A stretch of DNA of 64,000 nucleotides, taken from contig NZ_JARZAJ010000007.1 in assembly GCF_029892105.1 (NCBI RefSeq), forward strand, positions 62,001 through 126,000, read 5' to 3'. Numbering within the stretch: position 1 is the first letter of the stretch; each line of letters begins with the position of its first letter. Both the position numbers and the translations under genes were made by a program. The stretch comes from Kitasatospora sp. GP82 (GTDB lineage Bacteria > Actinomycetota > Actinomycetes > Streptomycetales > Streptomycetaceae). Shown here piece by piece: positions 15,568 to 25,465 of this stretch. A model generated the notes under the pieces. That model was not told where the DNA came from. It made no database searches and was given only the letters and a program-made list of their open reading frames with translations.

Positions 15568-16820
15568 CCAGGCGGGTGGCGGTCACCGGAATCGGCGTGG
15601 TGGCGCCCGGCGGCGTGGGCGTGCCCGCGTTCTGGGCGCTGCTCACCTCGGGCCGGACCGCGACCCGGGGCATCACACTGTTCGACCCGACGGGGTTCCG
15701 CTCCCGGATCGCCGCCGAGTGCGACTTCGATCCGGCAGCGCACGGGCTGGACGCCGAGCAGGTGACCCGCTCGGACCGGTACGTGCAGTTCGCCCTGGTG
15801 GCCGCCACCGAGGCGGTCCGCGACGCCGGTCTCGACCTGGCGGCCGAGGACCCCTGGCGGGTCGGGGTGTCGCTGGGTACGGCGGTCGGTGGCACCACCC
15901 GTCTTGAGCACGACTACGCCCTGGTCAGCGCCGGTGGCGAGCGCTGGGACGTGGACCACCGGCAGGCCGAGCCGCAGCTGCACCGGGCGTTCTCGCCGAG
16001 CACGCTGGCCTCTGCGGTGGCCGAGCAGGCCGGTGCGCACGGTCCGGTGCAGACCGTCTCGACCGGCTGCACCTCCGGCCTCGACGCCGTCGGCTACGCC
16101 TTCCAGGCGATCGAGGAGGGACGCGCGGACATCGTGATCGCGGGTGCCTCGGACTCGCCGATCTCACCGATCACGGTGGCCTGCTTCGATGCGATCAAGG
16201 CCACCAGTCCCCGCAACGACGACCCGGAGCACGCCTCGCGGCCGTTCGACGCCACCCGGGACGGTTTCGTGCTCGGCGAGGGCGGGGCGGTGCTGGTGCT
16301 GGAGGAGCTGGAGCACGCCCGTCGCCGGGGTGCCACCGTGTACTGCGAGATCGGCGGCTTCGCGACCTTCGGCAACGCGTACCACATGACCGGGCTGACG
16401 AAAGAGGGCCTGGAGATGTCCGAGTCGATCAACCAGGCGCTCGGCCAGGCCCGGCTGGACGGCTCGCGGATCGACTATGTGAATGCGCACGGTTCGGGCA
16501 CCAAGCAGAACGACCGGCACGAGACGGCGGCGGTCAAGCGCTCGCTGGGCACGCACGCGTACCAGGTCCCGATGAGCTCGATCAAGTCGATGGTGGGTCA
16601 CTCGCTCGGCGCGATCGGCGCGATCGAGCTGGTGGCCTGCACCCTGGCGCTGGCCAACGGTGTGGTGCCGCCGACCGCGAACTACTCCACCCCGGACCCG
16701 GAGTGCGACCTGGACTACGTGCCGCGCACCGCCCGGGAGATACCGCTCCGCCATGTGCTCTCGGTCGGCAGCGGTTTCGGCGGCTTCCAGTCCGCCGTGG
16801 TGCTCAGTCGGAAAGGTTGA
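15564..16820 (+). CDS. Type II PKS ketosynthase alpha subunit
   Basis: A 418-residue ketosynthase with all catalytic residues: nucleophile C169 in [11 protein letters not shown]309 in N-A-H-G-S-G-T, K341 and H346 in [10 protein letters not shown]. Paired with the next gene product it condenses malonyl units on the ACP to form a poly-beta-keto chain. Start GTG 15564 overlaps the cupin stop (GTGA), indicating coupling. Sequence and gene order fit the spore-pigment clade, whose products are usually dodecaketides (24 carbons); chain length here is inferred, not visible. Confidence 0.95.
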   Translation: MTRRVAVTGIGVVAPGGVGVPAFWALLTSGRTATRGITLFDPTGFRSRIAAECDFDPAAHGLDAEQVTRSDRYVQFALVAATEAVRDAGLDLAAEDPWRVGVSLGTAVGGTTRLEHDYALVSAGGERWDVDHRQAEPQLHRAFSPSTLASAVAEQAGAHGPVQTVSTGCTSGLDAVGYAFQAIEEGRADIVIAGASDSPISPITVACFDAIKATSPRNDDPEHASRPFDATRDGFVLGEGGAVLVLEELEHARRRGATVYCEIGGFATFGNAYHMTGLTKEGLEMSESINQALGQARLDGSRIDYVNAHGSGTKQNDRHETAAVKRSLGTHAYQVPMSSIKSMVGHSLGAIGAIELVACTLALANGVVPPTANYSTPDPECDLDYVPRTAREIPLRHVLSVGSGFGGFQSAVVLSRKG

Positions 16821-16824
16821 GGGA

Positions 16825-18066
16825 ATGACGGACCATCAGGCACAGCGCCGCGCGGTGCTGACCGGCATCGGGGTGGTCGCCCCGAACGGGGTCGGCACCG
16901 ACGACTTCTGGAAGGCCGTCCGGGAGGGCGCGTCGGTGCTGGGGCCGATCGCCCGTGAAGGCTGCGGCGACCAGCCGCTGCGGGTCGCGGGCGAGGTCCG
17001 GGGCTTCTCGCCACAGGACTCGGTCGAGGAGCGTTATCTGGTCCAGACGGACAGGTTCACGCACTTCGCGATGGCGGCTGCCGACTTCGCGCTCGCCGAT
17101 TCCGGGCTCGACCTGGCGGCCATGTCACCGTTCGCCGTGGGTGTGGTGACGGCCGCCGGGTCGGGCGGCGGCGAGTTCGGCCAGCGAGAGCTGCAGCAGC
17201 TGTGGGGTCATGGCCCCCAGTACGTCGGGCCGTACCAGTCGATCGCCTGGTTCTATGCGGCCAGCACCGGACAGGTGTCGATCCGGGGCGGTTTCAAGGG
17301 CCCTTGCGGGGTCGTCGCCTCCGACGAGGCGGGCGGTCTGGACGCGCTGGCGCACGCGGCGCGGACCATCCGACGGGGCACCGAGGCCGCCGTGGTGGGC
17401 GCCGCGGAGGCACCGCTGGCGCCGTACTCGATGGTCTGCCAGCTCGGCTACCCGGAGCTGAGCCGGTCCCTCGACCCTGACTCGGCGTATCTGCCGTTCA
17501 GCCCGCAGGCGTGCGGCTTCGCGCCGGCCGAGGGCGGTGCGATGTTCGTCGTCGAATCGCACACCGCGGCACTCGCGCGCGGGGCGCAGGTCCGGGCCGT
17601 ACTGGCCGGGCACGCGGCGACCTTCACCGGAGCGTCCCGCTGGGAGGAGTCGCGCGCGGGCCTGGCCCACGCCATCCGGGGCGCACTGGAGGAGGCGCGC
17701 TGCGCACCCGACGAGATCGACGTGGTCTTCGCCGACGCGCTCGGCACCCCGGCGGCCGACCGCGCCGAGGCGCTGGCCATCGCCGACGCGCTGGGCGAGC
17801 ACGCGGCCCATGTACCGGTCACCGCGCCGAAGGCCGGTTTCGGCCGGGCCTACTGCGGCGCGCCCGCCCTGGACGTGGCCGCCGCGGTGCTCGCCATGGA
17901 GTACGGCGTCGTCCCGCCCACCCCCAGGGTCACCGAGATCTGCCACGAGCTGGACCTGGTGACCCGCTTTGCCCGGACCGCCGAGCTGCGCACCGCCCTG
18001 GTGCTGAGCCGGGGGCTGATGGGCTCCAACGCCGCCCTGGTGCTGCGCCGGGGCCAGGGCGACTGA
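16825..18066 (+). CDS. Type II PKS chain-length factor (ketosynthase beta)
   Basis: A 413-residue KS-like protein, 4 bases after KS-alpha, lacking the catalytic Cys and His. At the position of the KS-alpha cysteine most chain-length factors carry Gln (A-E-Q-A-G-G). Here it is Glu168 (S-D-E-A-G-G), while the following G-G-L-D-A-L-A-H-A aligns normally. The C-terminal region with K-A-G-F-G-R-A-Y-C-G-A lacks the catalytic histidine. The KS-alpha/CLF heterodimer sets chain length and probably primes by malonyl decarboxylation; the Glu makes the second role uncertain. Confidence 0.95.
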   Translation: MTDHQAQRRAVLTGIGVVAPNGVGTDDFWKAVREGASVLGPIAREGCGDQPLRVAGEVRGFSPQDSVEERYLVQTDRFTHFAMAAADFALADSGLDLAAMSPFAVGVVTAAGSGGGEFGQRELQQLWGHGPQYVGPYQSIAWFYAASTGQVSIRGGFKGPCGVVASDEAGGLDALAHAARTIRRGTEAAVVGAAEAPLAPYSMVCQLGYPELSRSLDPDSAYLPFSPQACGFAPAEGGAMFVVESHTAALARGAQVRAVLAGHAATFTGASRWEESRAGLAHAIRGALEEARCAPDEIDVVFADALGTPAADRAEALAIADALGEHAAHVPVTAPKAGFGRAYCGAPALDVAAAVLAMEYGVVPPTPRVTEICHELDLVTRFARTAELRTALVLSRGLMGSNAALVLRRGQGD

Positions 18067-18099
18067 ACCACCGCAATCCCACCCCAGAAGGAGAACCGA

Positions 18100-18811
<712 letters not shown>

Positions 18812-18816
18812 ACACC

Positions 18817-19149
18817 ATGCATCGCACACTGATCGTCGCCCGGATGAAGCCGGACTCCAGCGACGGCATCGCCGAGGTCTTCGCCGAGTCCGACCGGGGT
18901 GAACTGCCGCAGCTGGTCGGGGTCACGGCCCGCAGCCTGTTCCAGTTCGGCGAGCTCTACCTGCACCTCATCGAGGCCGACCGCCCGCCCGGCCCCTCGG
19001 TGGCCAAGTACAAGGACCACCCGGAGTTCCGCGAGGTGAGCGACCGGCTGACCGCCTTCGTCCAGGCGTACGACCCCGCCACCTGGCGGGAGCCCAAGGA
19101 CGCGATGGCCCGCGAGTTCTACCGCTGGGAGCGCGCCGCTTCCCACTGA
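18817..19149 (+). CDS. Polyketide cyclase, TcmI family (WhiE ORFVII-like)
   Basis: A 110-residue ferredoxin-like cyclase of the TcmI family (PF04673): R-T-L-I-V-A-R-M-K-P-D-S, E-V-F-A-E-S-D-R-G-E-L-P, and the ending W-R-E-P-K-D-A-M-A-R-E-F-Y-R-W. Members close later rings of tetracenomycin-type and spore-pigment polyketides. GGAAGGGG lies nine bases before ATG 18817; an in-frame GTG at 18808 overlapping the aromatase stop is the alternative. It is the last of the canonical whiE-type set; carboxylase genes follow after 18 bases. Confidence 0.92.
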   Translation: MHRTLIVARMKPDSSDGIAEVFAESDRGELPQLVGVTARSLFQFGELYLHLIEADRPPGPSVAKYKDHPEFREVSDRLTAFVQAYDPATWREPKDAMAREFYRWERAASH

Positions 19150-19167
19150 ACTGGAGGATGACCCACC

Positions 19168-20961
19168 ATGGTGGAGACCGACGACCAACCGGGTGACCTG
19201 GATCCGGAGTGGGTACGGTGCGCACGCTGCACCGGGCTGATCTACGGCCGACGCTTCCTGCGGACGCTGCGGGTCTGCCCGGACTGCGGCTGGCACGCCC
19301 AGCTGACCGCCCGACAGCGCCTGGAACAGCTGCTCGACCCCGGAACGGCCGAGCCGCTGCGCCAGGTCGCGGCGCTGCACGACCCGCTCGGCTTCGTGGA
19401 CAGCCGCCCCTACCCCGAGCGGCTCTCCGACGCCCGCGCCGACACCGGCCTCGACGAGGCGGTGCTCTGCGTGATGGGCCGGATCGAAGGGCAACCGGTG
19501 GTCGTCGCCGCCATGGACTTCCGTTTTCTCGGCGGCAGCCTCGGCTGCGGGGTGGGCGCCCTGGTCACCGAGGCCGCCGAGACCAGCCTGCGGCTGCACA
19601 CCCCCCTCCTGCTCGTCTGCGCCTCCGGCGGAGCGCGGATGCAGGAGGGTGTGCTGTCGCTGATGCAGATGGCCAAGACCGCGCAGGCGCTGGCCGAACT
19701 GGACGAGGCCGGGGTACTGGTCGTCTCGCTGATCACCGACCCGACCTACGGCGGTGTGGCGGCCTCCTTCGCCACCCTGGCCGATGTGATCATCGCGGAG
19801 CCCGGCGCCCGGATGGGCTTCGCCGGGCCCCGGGTGATCGAGCAGACCACCGGCGAACGACTGCCGGAGGGCTTTCAGACCGCCGAGTTCCTCCTGGCAC
19901 ACGGCATGGTGGACGACGTCGTGGCGCGGCCCGCGCTGCGCGCGACGCTCGGCCGGCTGCTGAGCCTGCGCTCCCCCACCACGCCGTCCGAGCCCGTCCG
20001 CAGCGAAGCGCCGGACGGCATCCTGCGCACGGTGGAGGAGCTCACCGAGCGGGACTCCTGGGCCGCCGTCCGGCTCGCCCGGCACCCGGACCGGCCCAGC
20101 GGCCTCGACTACGTCGGCCATCTCCTCGACGACTTCCTCGAACTGCACGGCGACCGGCTCAGCGAGGACTGCCCCGCCATCGTCGGCGGTACGGGACGCC
20201 TCGCCGGTCTGCCGGTCATGCTGATCGGCCATCACAAGGGCGGCCCCGACCTGACCGAGCGGCGCCGCCGCCGGTTCGGTATGCCCGCCCCCGCCGGATA
20301 CCGCAAGGCCGCCCGGCTGATGCGGATGGCCGCCAAACTGGGCCTGCCGCTGGTCACGCTGATCGACACCCCCGGCGCCAACCCCGGACCGGACGCCGAG
20401 CGCAGCGGCCAGGCCGTCGCCATCGCCGAGAACCTGCGGCTGATGTCCCGGCTGCCGGTACCCATCGTCGCCGTCCTGATCGGCGAGGGCGGCAGCGGCG
20501 GGGCACTCGCGCTCGGGGTCGCCGACCGGGTGCTGGTCAGCATCAACGGCGTCTACTCCGTCATCAGTCCGGAGGGCTGCGCGGCGATCCTGTGGAAGGA
20601 CCCCGAGGCCGCGCCCACCGCCGCCAACGCGCTTCGCCTGCACGCCCGGGAGCTCGTCAGGCTCGGCATCGTGGACGGCGTCGTCCCCGAGCCCGACGAC
20701 GGTGCGCACCGGGACCACGCGGGCGCGGCGGCGATGCTCGGCGAGGCCCTGCTCGCGACCCTCGGCGACCTGATCCCCTGGGAGCCCGCGCGGCTGCTCC
20801 AGGAACGCAAGCGCCGGTTCCACCGCTTCGGTGTCGAGGGGGTCACGGCGGAGGGAGGGACCGCCACCGCCGGACCGGGAGTCGGACCGGCGGTCGGTCC
20901 CGTGGTGGTCGGACCGGCACTCACAACGGTGCTCGGAACGGTCGAGAGAGGTGCACAGTGA
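19168..20961 (+). CDS. accDA: Acetyl-CoA carboxylase carboxyltransferase, fused beta-alpha subunits
   Basis: A 597-residue fusion of AccD (residues 1-270) and AccA (about 290-560). The AccD part has its zinc ribbon at C18, C21, C37, C40, the G-G-S-L-G-C-G-V-G loop and the S-G-G-A-R-M-Q-E-G oxyanion segment. The AccA part has G-H-H-K-G and [11 protein letters not shown] and G-E-G-G-S-G-G-A. It transfers CO2 from carboxybiotin to acetyl-CoA, making malonyl-CoA. Together with the next two genes it completes a heteromeric ACC of bacterial type, distinct from the AccA1/PccB-type enzymes that serve primary metabolism in Streptomyces. Low-complexity G-P-V-V-V-G-P-A tail of about 40 residues. Confidence 0.93.
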   Translation: MVETDDQPGDLDPEWVRCARCTGLIYGRRFLRTLRVCPDCGWHAQLTARQRLEQLLDPGTAEPLRQVAALHDPLGFVDSRPYPERLSDARADTGLDEAVLCVMGRIEGQPVVVAAMDFRFLGGSLGCGVGALVTEAAETSLRLHTPLLLVCASGGARMQEGVLSLMQMAKTAQALAELDEAGVLVVSLITDPTYGGVAASFATLADVIIAEPGARMGFAGPRVIEQTTGERLPEGFQTAEFLLAHGMVDDVVARPALRATLGRLLSLRSPTTPSEPVRSEAPDGILRTVEELTERDSWAAVRLARHPDRPSGLDYVGHLLDDFLELHGDRLSEDCPAIVGGTGRLAGLPVMLIGHHKGGPDLTERRRRRFGMPAPAGYRKAARLMRMAAKLGLPLVTLIDTPGANPGPDAERSGQAVAIAENLRLMSRLPVPIVAVLIGEGGSGGALALGVADRVLVSINGVYSVISPEGCAAILWKDPEAAPTAANALRLHARELVRLGIVDGVVPEPDDGAHRDHAGAAAMLGEALLATLGDLIPWEPARLLQERKRRFHRFGVEGVTAEGGTATAGPGVGPAVGPVVVGPALTTVLGTVERGAQ

Positions 20962-21491
20962 CACTCGGTGCGGACAAGAAGACCCATCCGGAGAACGGCC
21001 GGCAGTCGGTCACCCTCATCAACGCGCACTCCTTGGCCGGCACGGCGGAGGTGACCAAGGCCGATCTCGAAGCGGTCTGCCGGGCCGTCAGGGAGCTGAC
21101 CCGGGCCTGCGCGCAGCCGCCGAGCCGGATCAGGCTCCAGCACGGACGTACCACGGTCGAGGTCGAGTGGCCGGCCCCGGAGGGGCCGGCGCAGCCCGCA
21201 CCGGCGTCGGTGGCAACCGCCGAGCCCGAGCAGGACACCGGGCTGACGTACGTCTGCGCGCCGATGGTCGGCACCTTCTACCATGCGCCCGAACCGGGCT
21301 CCCCACCGTTCGTCTCGGTCGGCGACCTCGTCCAGCCGGGGCAGACCGTCGGGATCCTGGAGGTGATGAAGATGATGAGCACCATCGCATCGGACATCGG
21401 CGGGCGGGTGGTGGAGATCCTGGTGCCGAACGCCACCTCGGTGGAGTACCAGCAGCAGCTCATCGTCGTGGAGCCGGTGGCCGAGGGATGA
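20958..21491 (+). CDS. accB: Biotin carboxyl carrier protein of acetyl-CoA carboxylase
   Basis: A 177-residue BCCP. An N-terminal helical part is followed by an Ala/Pro-rich linker (residues 72-95) and a biotinyl domain with the biotinylation site Lys138 in E-V-M-K-M. The thumb-like segment [13 protein letters not shown] is present. Start GTG 20958 overlaps the stop of accDA (GTGA). Biotin is attached by BirA, then carboxylated by the next gene product. Clear assignment. Confidence 0.95.
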   Translation: MTLGADKKTHPENGRQSVTLINAHSLAGTAEVTKADLEAVCRAVRELTRACAQPPSRIRLQHGRTTVEVEWPAPEGPAQPAPASVATAEPEQDTGLTYVCAPMVGTFYHAPEPGSPPFVSVGDLVQPGQTVGILEVMKMMSTIASDIGGRVVEILVPNATSVEYQQQLIVVEPVAEG

Positions 21492-22861
21492 GCGCGATGT
21501 TCACGACCGTGCTGGTCGCCAACCGAGGCGAGATCGCCCTGCGGGTGGCCCGCACCTGCCGGGAGCTCGGCCTGCGGACCGTGGCGGTGTACTCCACCGC
21601 CGACCGCGACTCGGCGGTGGTCCGGTTCGCCGACCGGGCCGTGCGCATCGGGCCGCCGCAGACCAGGAGCAGCTATCTGCACGTACCGTCGATCATCGAG
21701 GCGGCGCTGAGTACCGGTGCCGAGGCGATCCACCCCGGCTACGGCTTCCTCTCCGAGGACCCGGACTTCGCGGAGATCTGCGAGGCCAGCGGGATCACCT
21801 TCATCGGCCCACCGCCCCGGGTGATCGAACAGCTCGGCGACAAGGCGCAGGCCCGGGCGCTGATGGCCGAGGCCGGGCTGCCCGTACTGCCCGGCAGTAC
21901 GGGCGCGCTGGCCACCCCCGGCCAGGCCAAGGAGGTCGCGCAGCGGGTCGGGTATCCGGTGATCCTCAAGGCGGTGGCAGGCGGTGGCGGCCGCGGGATG
22001 GCCGTGGTGCGCAGCGCCGAGAACCTGCTGCACGCCTTTCACGAGACCCGCGCGCACGCCCGTGCGGTCTTCGGCGACGAGCGGATCTACCTGGAGCGGT
22101 ACATCGAGGACGCCCGGCACGTCGAGGTGCAGGTCCTCTGCGACCGGTACGGCTCGGCCGTGCACCTGGGCGAGCGGGACTGCTCGGTGCAGCGCAGGCA
22201 CCAGAAGCTGATCGAGGAGTCCCCCGCGCCCAACCTGTCGCCGACGCTGCGCGCCCGGATGTGCGAGGCGGCGGTGCGGGGCGCCCTGGCGGTGGGCTAT
22301 GCCGGCGCGGCGACCTTCGAGTTCGTGCTGACGCCGGATCAGCGGTTCTATCTTATGGAGATCAACTGCCGGCTCCAGGTCGAGCACCCGGTGACCGAGA
22401 TGGTCACCGGGATCGACCTGGTGCGGGAGCAGATCACCATCGCGGCCGGGCTGCCGCTCTCCTTTCGGCAGGAGGAGGTGCAGCCGCGCGGGGTGGCCGT
22501 GGAGTGCCGGGTCAACGCCGAGGACCCGGCCCGGAACTTCGCACCGACGCCCGGCCTGCTGACCGAGTTCGTCCCGCCGGGCGGCCCGTTCGTCCGGGTC
22601 GACACCCACGCCTACACCGGCTGGCCGGTCGGTCCCGACTACGACTCGCTGCTGGCGAAGACCGTCGTCTGGGCCCCGGACCGGCCGCAGGCGCTGGCCC
22701 GGATGGACCGCGCGCTCGGCGAGTTCCGGATCGAAGGCCCTGTCGTGCGGACCACCACGGGATTCCTGCGGGAGGCGCTGGCCCGTCCGGAGTTCCAGGC
22801 CGGGATGCACACCACCGGTCTGGTGGCGCGGATGGCCGAGGAGCCCGTACAGGTCGGATGA
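21488..22861 (+). CDS. accC: Biotin carboxylase subunit of acetyl-CoA carboxylase
   Basis: A 457-residue ATP-grasp biotin carboxylase: V-L-V-A-N-R-G-E-I-A-L-R-V at the start, H-P-G-Y-G-F-L-S-E, the G-G-G-G-R-G-M glycine loop, E-R-D-C-S-V-Q-R-R, and M-E-I-N-C-R-L-Q-V-E-H-P-V-T-E. In the last motif Cys replaces the Asn usual at M-E-x-N-x-R (normally N-T-R or N-P-R), a minor change. ATG 21488 overlaps the accB stop (ATGA). It is the last gene of the PKS operon, closed by a 27-bp hairpin. The set should raise malonyl-CoA supply when the pigment genes are on. Confidence 0.95.
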   Translation: MSAMFTTVLVANRGEIALRVARTCRELGLRTVAVYSTADRDSAVVRFADRAVRIGPPQTRSSYLHVPSIIEAALSTGAEAIHPGYGFLSEDPDFAEICEASGITFIGPPPRVIEQLGDKAQARALMAEAGLPVLPGSTGALATPGQAKEVAQRVGYPVILKAVAGGGGRGMAVVRSAENLLHAFHETRAHARAVFGDERIYLERYIEDARHVEVQVLCDRYGSAVHLGERDCSVQRRHQKLIEESPAPNLSPTLRARMCEAAVRGALAVGYAGAATFEFVLTPDQRFYLMEINCRLQVEHPVTEMVTGIDLVREQITIAAGLPLSFRQEEVQPRGVAVECRVNAEDPARNFAPTPGLLTEFVPPGGPFVRVDTHAYTGWPVGPDYDSLLAKTVVWAPDRPQALARMDRALGEFRIEGPVVRTTTGFLREALARPEFQAGMHTTGLVARMAEEPVQVG

Positions 22862-22924
22862 GGCCGACGGACGGCGGAGCCGGTACCCGAACCAAGGGGT
22901 ACCGGCTCCGCCGTCCGTCGGCCT
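22861..22924. terminator. Very strong bidirectional terminator, 27-bp perfect stem
   Basis: Arms 22861-22887 and 22898-22924 are exact complements with a 10-base loop. The left arm starts on the last base of the accC stop codon, and the right arm ends 10 bases before the stop of the converging methyltransferase gene. Confidence 0.9.
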
Positions 22925-22933
22925 GTCCGCCTG

Positions 22934-24088
22934 TCAGCCGGTCGGGACAGTGCTCTCGAAGGCGTGCAGATAGGGGTTGACCGGGCCGATGTGACCGAGG
23001 CACAGGCCGGCCTCGGTCATCAGCTCCACCATGCTCGCCTTGGAGTGCTTGGCACCGCCCACGTTGAGCAGCAGCATCAGGTCCATGGCGGTGGTGAAGC
23101 GCATCGAGGGGGTGTCGTCGACAAGGTTCTCGACCACCACCACGCGCGCACCCGGCCGGGCGGCGGCGACGACGTTGCGCAGCGTTCTGCGGGTGCTGTC
23201 GTCATCCCATTCGAGGATGTTCTTGATGATGTAGAGATCGGCGTCGACCGGGATCGCGTCGCGGCAGTCGCCGGGAAGCAGCCGGGTACGGGAGGCCAGC
23301 GCGCCGCCCTCGCGCAGGCGGGGGTCGGCGTTGGCGACCACCTTGGGGAGGTCGAGCAGGGTGCCGTGCACCTGTGGGTGCTTCTCCAGCAGGCTGGCCA
23401 GGACGTGGCCCTGGCCGCCGCCGATGTCGGCGACCGCACCGATCCCGGTGAGGTCGAGGTAGTCGGCGAGTTCGGCCGCGGACTGGCGGCTGGAGTGGGT
23501 CATGGCCCGGTTGAACACCATGGCGGAGTCGCGGGCGTCGTCGTGCAGGTAGTCGAAGAACTCCTTGCCGTACAGCTCGGGGAAGATGTTGCGGCCGGAG
23601 CGGACGGCGTCGTCCAGGCGCGGCCAGGCCTCCCAGGTCCACGGTTCGGTGCACCAGAGGGAGATGTAGCGCAGGCTGTTGGGCTCGTCCTCGCGGAGCA
23701 GACGGGACATCTCGGTGTGGACGTACCGGCCGTCCTCGGTCTCGGCGAAGATCCCGTAGCAGGAGAGTGCCCGCAGCAGCCGGCGCAGCGGCAGCGGCTC
23801 GGTGTCGACGGCGGCGGCCAGTTCGTCGACGCCGGCCGGGGTCTCGCCGAGGGCATCCGCGATCTCGAGCCGGGCCGCCGCGCGGACGGCTGCGGCGCAG
23901 GCGGCACCGAAGACGAGTTCGCGCAGGCGCATGGCCGGGGAGGGAGGGCTGGTCAGCGCCGCGCCGGGGAGGGCCGGACTGGTGAGAGCCGGGCTCGCCA
24001 GACTCGGACTGGTCAGGTTCGGATTGGTCAGAGTCGGATTGGTCAGAGTTTTCATCGGGACAGCTGTGGTGGTTGGTGCCGTGTGCAT
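22934..24088 (-). CDS. SAM-dependent O-methyltransferase, DnrK/TcmO-like, with repeated N-terminal tail
   Basis: A 384-residue Methyltransf_2 enzyme. Residues 1-50 are a low-complexity tail of pentapeptides (L-T-N-P-T, L-T-N-P-N, L-T-S-P-S, L-A-S-P-A, L-T-S-P-A). A winged-helix dimerisation domain follows, then the SAM fold with V-A-D-I-G-G-G-Q-G-H-V, L-D-L-P-K-V-V, and L-Y-I-I-K-N-I-L-E-W-D-D. Related enzymes methylate phenolic hydroxyls of aromatic polyketides, and the adjacent PKS cluster is the obvious partner. ATG 24088 has AAAGG upstream; the longer frame is unlikely. The beta-helix gene lies 25 bases upstream on the same strand, so both may be co-transcribed. Confidence 0.87.
   Translation of the reverse strand: MHTAPTTTAVPMKTLTNPTLTNPNLTSPSLASPALTSPALPGAALTSPPSPAMRLRELVFGAACAAAVRAAARLEIADALGETPAGVDELAAAVDTEPLPLRRLLRALSCYGIFAETEDGRYVHTEMSRLLREDEPNSLRYISLWCTEPWTWEAWPRLDDAVRSGRNIFPELYGKEFFDYLHDDARDSAMVFNRAMTHSSRQSAAELADYLDLTGIGAVADIGGGQGHVLASLLEKHPQVHGTLLDLPKVVANADPRLREGGALASRTRLLPGDCRDAIPVDADLYIIKNILEWDDDSTRRTLRNVVAAARPGARVVVVENLVDDTPSMRFTTAMDLMLLLNVGGAKHSKASMVELMTEAGLCLGHIGPVNPYLHAFESTVPTG
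23942..24046. repeat. Imperfect 15-bp tandem repeat coding the L-T-x-P-x tail
   Basis: About seven imperfect 15-base units encode the pentapeptides at residues 15-49 of the methyltransferase. The three units nearest the start of the gene are the most alike. This pattern suggests growth by replication slippage. Confidence 0.7.
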
Positions 24089-24113
24089 GCGGCCGCCTTT
24101 CTGTGTGGAACGG

Positions 24114-25190
24114 TCAGCACTGGCCTGCCGGTTCGGAGACCCGGCACTGGTTGCGGGTGAAGGAGTTGCCGACGCCGGTGTCGCGGTTGGCAACGTCGGA
24201 CGGGCCGTTGCCGAGGACCGCGTTGTTGCTGACGGTGATCCGGGCGTTGGGGGTACCGACGAAGCTGTGGAACAGGACGATGCCCCCGGACATCGACGTG
24301 CTGCCGACGTTCTCCTCCACCCGGTTGCCGGTCACCAGGGTGTCCTCGGCGCCGGTGAGGAGGATGCCGGTGCCCTGGATGGCGTCCAGGCGGGGGTTGG
24401 GCGGACAGTACTTGTTGTTGGCGCTGACGAAGTTCTGACGCACCGTCAGGGCTCCAGCGCGCGGCACGTTCTCGTCGCCGACGATGAACACGCCGCCGCA
24501 GTTGCCGGTGATCACGTTGGACTCGACGCTGAGCACCCTGGCCCGGCGGACCACGACACCGAGCCGGTTGTCGGACAGGCGGTTCTCGGCGATCACCGTG
24601 CCCTGCGTGTCGATGGCCGGACCCTCGCCGTCCGACAGGTTCGCGAGGAAGACCCCGGCCTGTCCGTTGCCGCGGGCCTCGTTGCCGCGCACCACGGCCC
24701 GGGTGGACTTCTCCTGACTGATGCCCTGCTGGCCGTTGTCCCTGGCGAGCACATGACGGATCGTCATCCTGTCCGTACCGACGGCGTTGATGCCGTTCTT
24801 GGTGAATCCGGCGACGGTGAGCGACTCGATCCGCAGGCCGGTGACCGGGTGGGCGGACGCACCCGTGACACAGAGGCCGTGGCCGGCGCGGGCGCAGGCG
24901 TTGCCGCTCTGGGTGTCCGGGCCCGGGGAGATCACCGTGGCCTCGCCCGCGCCGCGCAGGGTCAGCTCGGAGGTGGTGACCACGACGCTCTCGCGGTAGG
25001 TGCCGGCAAGGATCTGCACGGTGTCACCCGGCCGGGCGGCATTGATCGCCTGCTGGATCGACTCGCCCGGGTGGACGACGTGGAGGGAGGCGGACGCGGA
25101 AGCGTCGGCCGGTCCGGGAATCCCCGTGATCAGGCCGACGGCGAGGATTGCTGCGACGCCCGCCAACTGCGGGGTCCGGCGCGTGGGCAT
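24114..25190 (-). CDS. Secreted right-handed parallel beta-helix protein
   Basis: A 358-residue exported protein. The signal peptide covers about residues 1-32 (M-P-T-R-R-T, then a hydrophobic core, ending A-D-A-S-A). The first domain motif, I-Q-Q-A-I-N-A-A-R-P-G-D-T-V-Q-I-L-A-G-T-Y, is typical of pectate-lyase-like/NosD helices. A run of N-x-x-x-x-N ladder repeats follows (R-G-N-E-A-R-G-N-G-Q, A-E-N-R-L-S-D-N-R). Six cysteines may form disulphides. Substrate unknown; it could bind or cleave a polysaccharide. It sits upstream of the methyltransferase gene in the same direction. ATG 25190 has only a weak ribosome site. Confidence 0.82.
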   Translation of the reverse strand: MPTRRTPQLAGVAAILAVGLITGIPGPADASASASLHVVHPGESIQQAINAARPGDTVQILAGTYRESVVVTTSELTLRGAGEATVISPGPDTQSGNACARAGHGLCVTGASAHPVTGLRIESLTVAGFTKNGINAVGTDRMTIRHVLARDNGQQGISQEKSTRAVVRGNEARGNGQAGVFLANLSDGEGPAIDTQGTVIAENRLSDNRLGVVVRRARVLSVESNVITGNCGGVFIVGDENVPRAGALTVRQNFVSANNKYCPPNPRLDAIQGTGILLTGAEDTLVTGNRVEENVGSTSMSGGIVLFHSFVGTPNARITVSNNAVLGNGPSDVANRDTGVGNSFTRNQCRVSEPAGQC

Positions 25191-25465
25191 GGATGGTGAC
25201 CTGCTTTCAGGGACTTGGCTGCGTCGGTTTGCTGGAGCTGCGGCTGAAGCTGCTACTTCAGCCCTCACTGTTGCGGCCGACGGCCGGACCGGGATCGCGA
25301 TGACCGGCTCGGGGCCACCTAACCGAAGCTATGGGTGGCCCTGGGGACCTGCCACTTCTGCTCACCCGGTCGTGCAGCGGTGTCCCTGGGACAGCGCAGA
25401 CCGGCCCTCTGAGCGACCGGCGGCCGGGAGCGCCGCGACGCCGCGGGCCCTGTCGCCGGTCGGTC

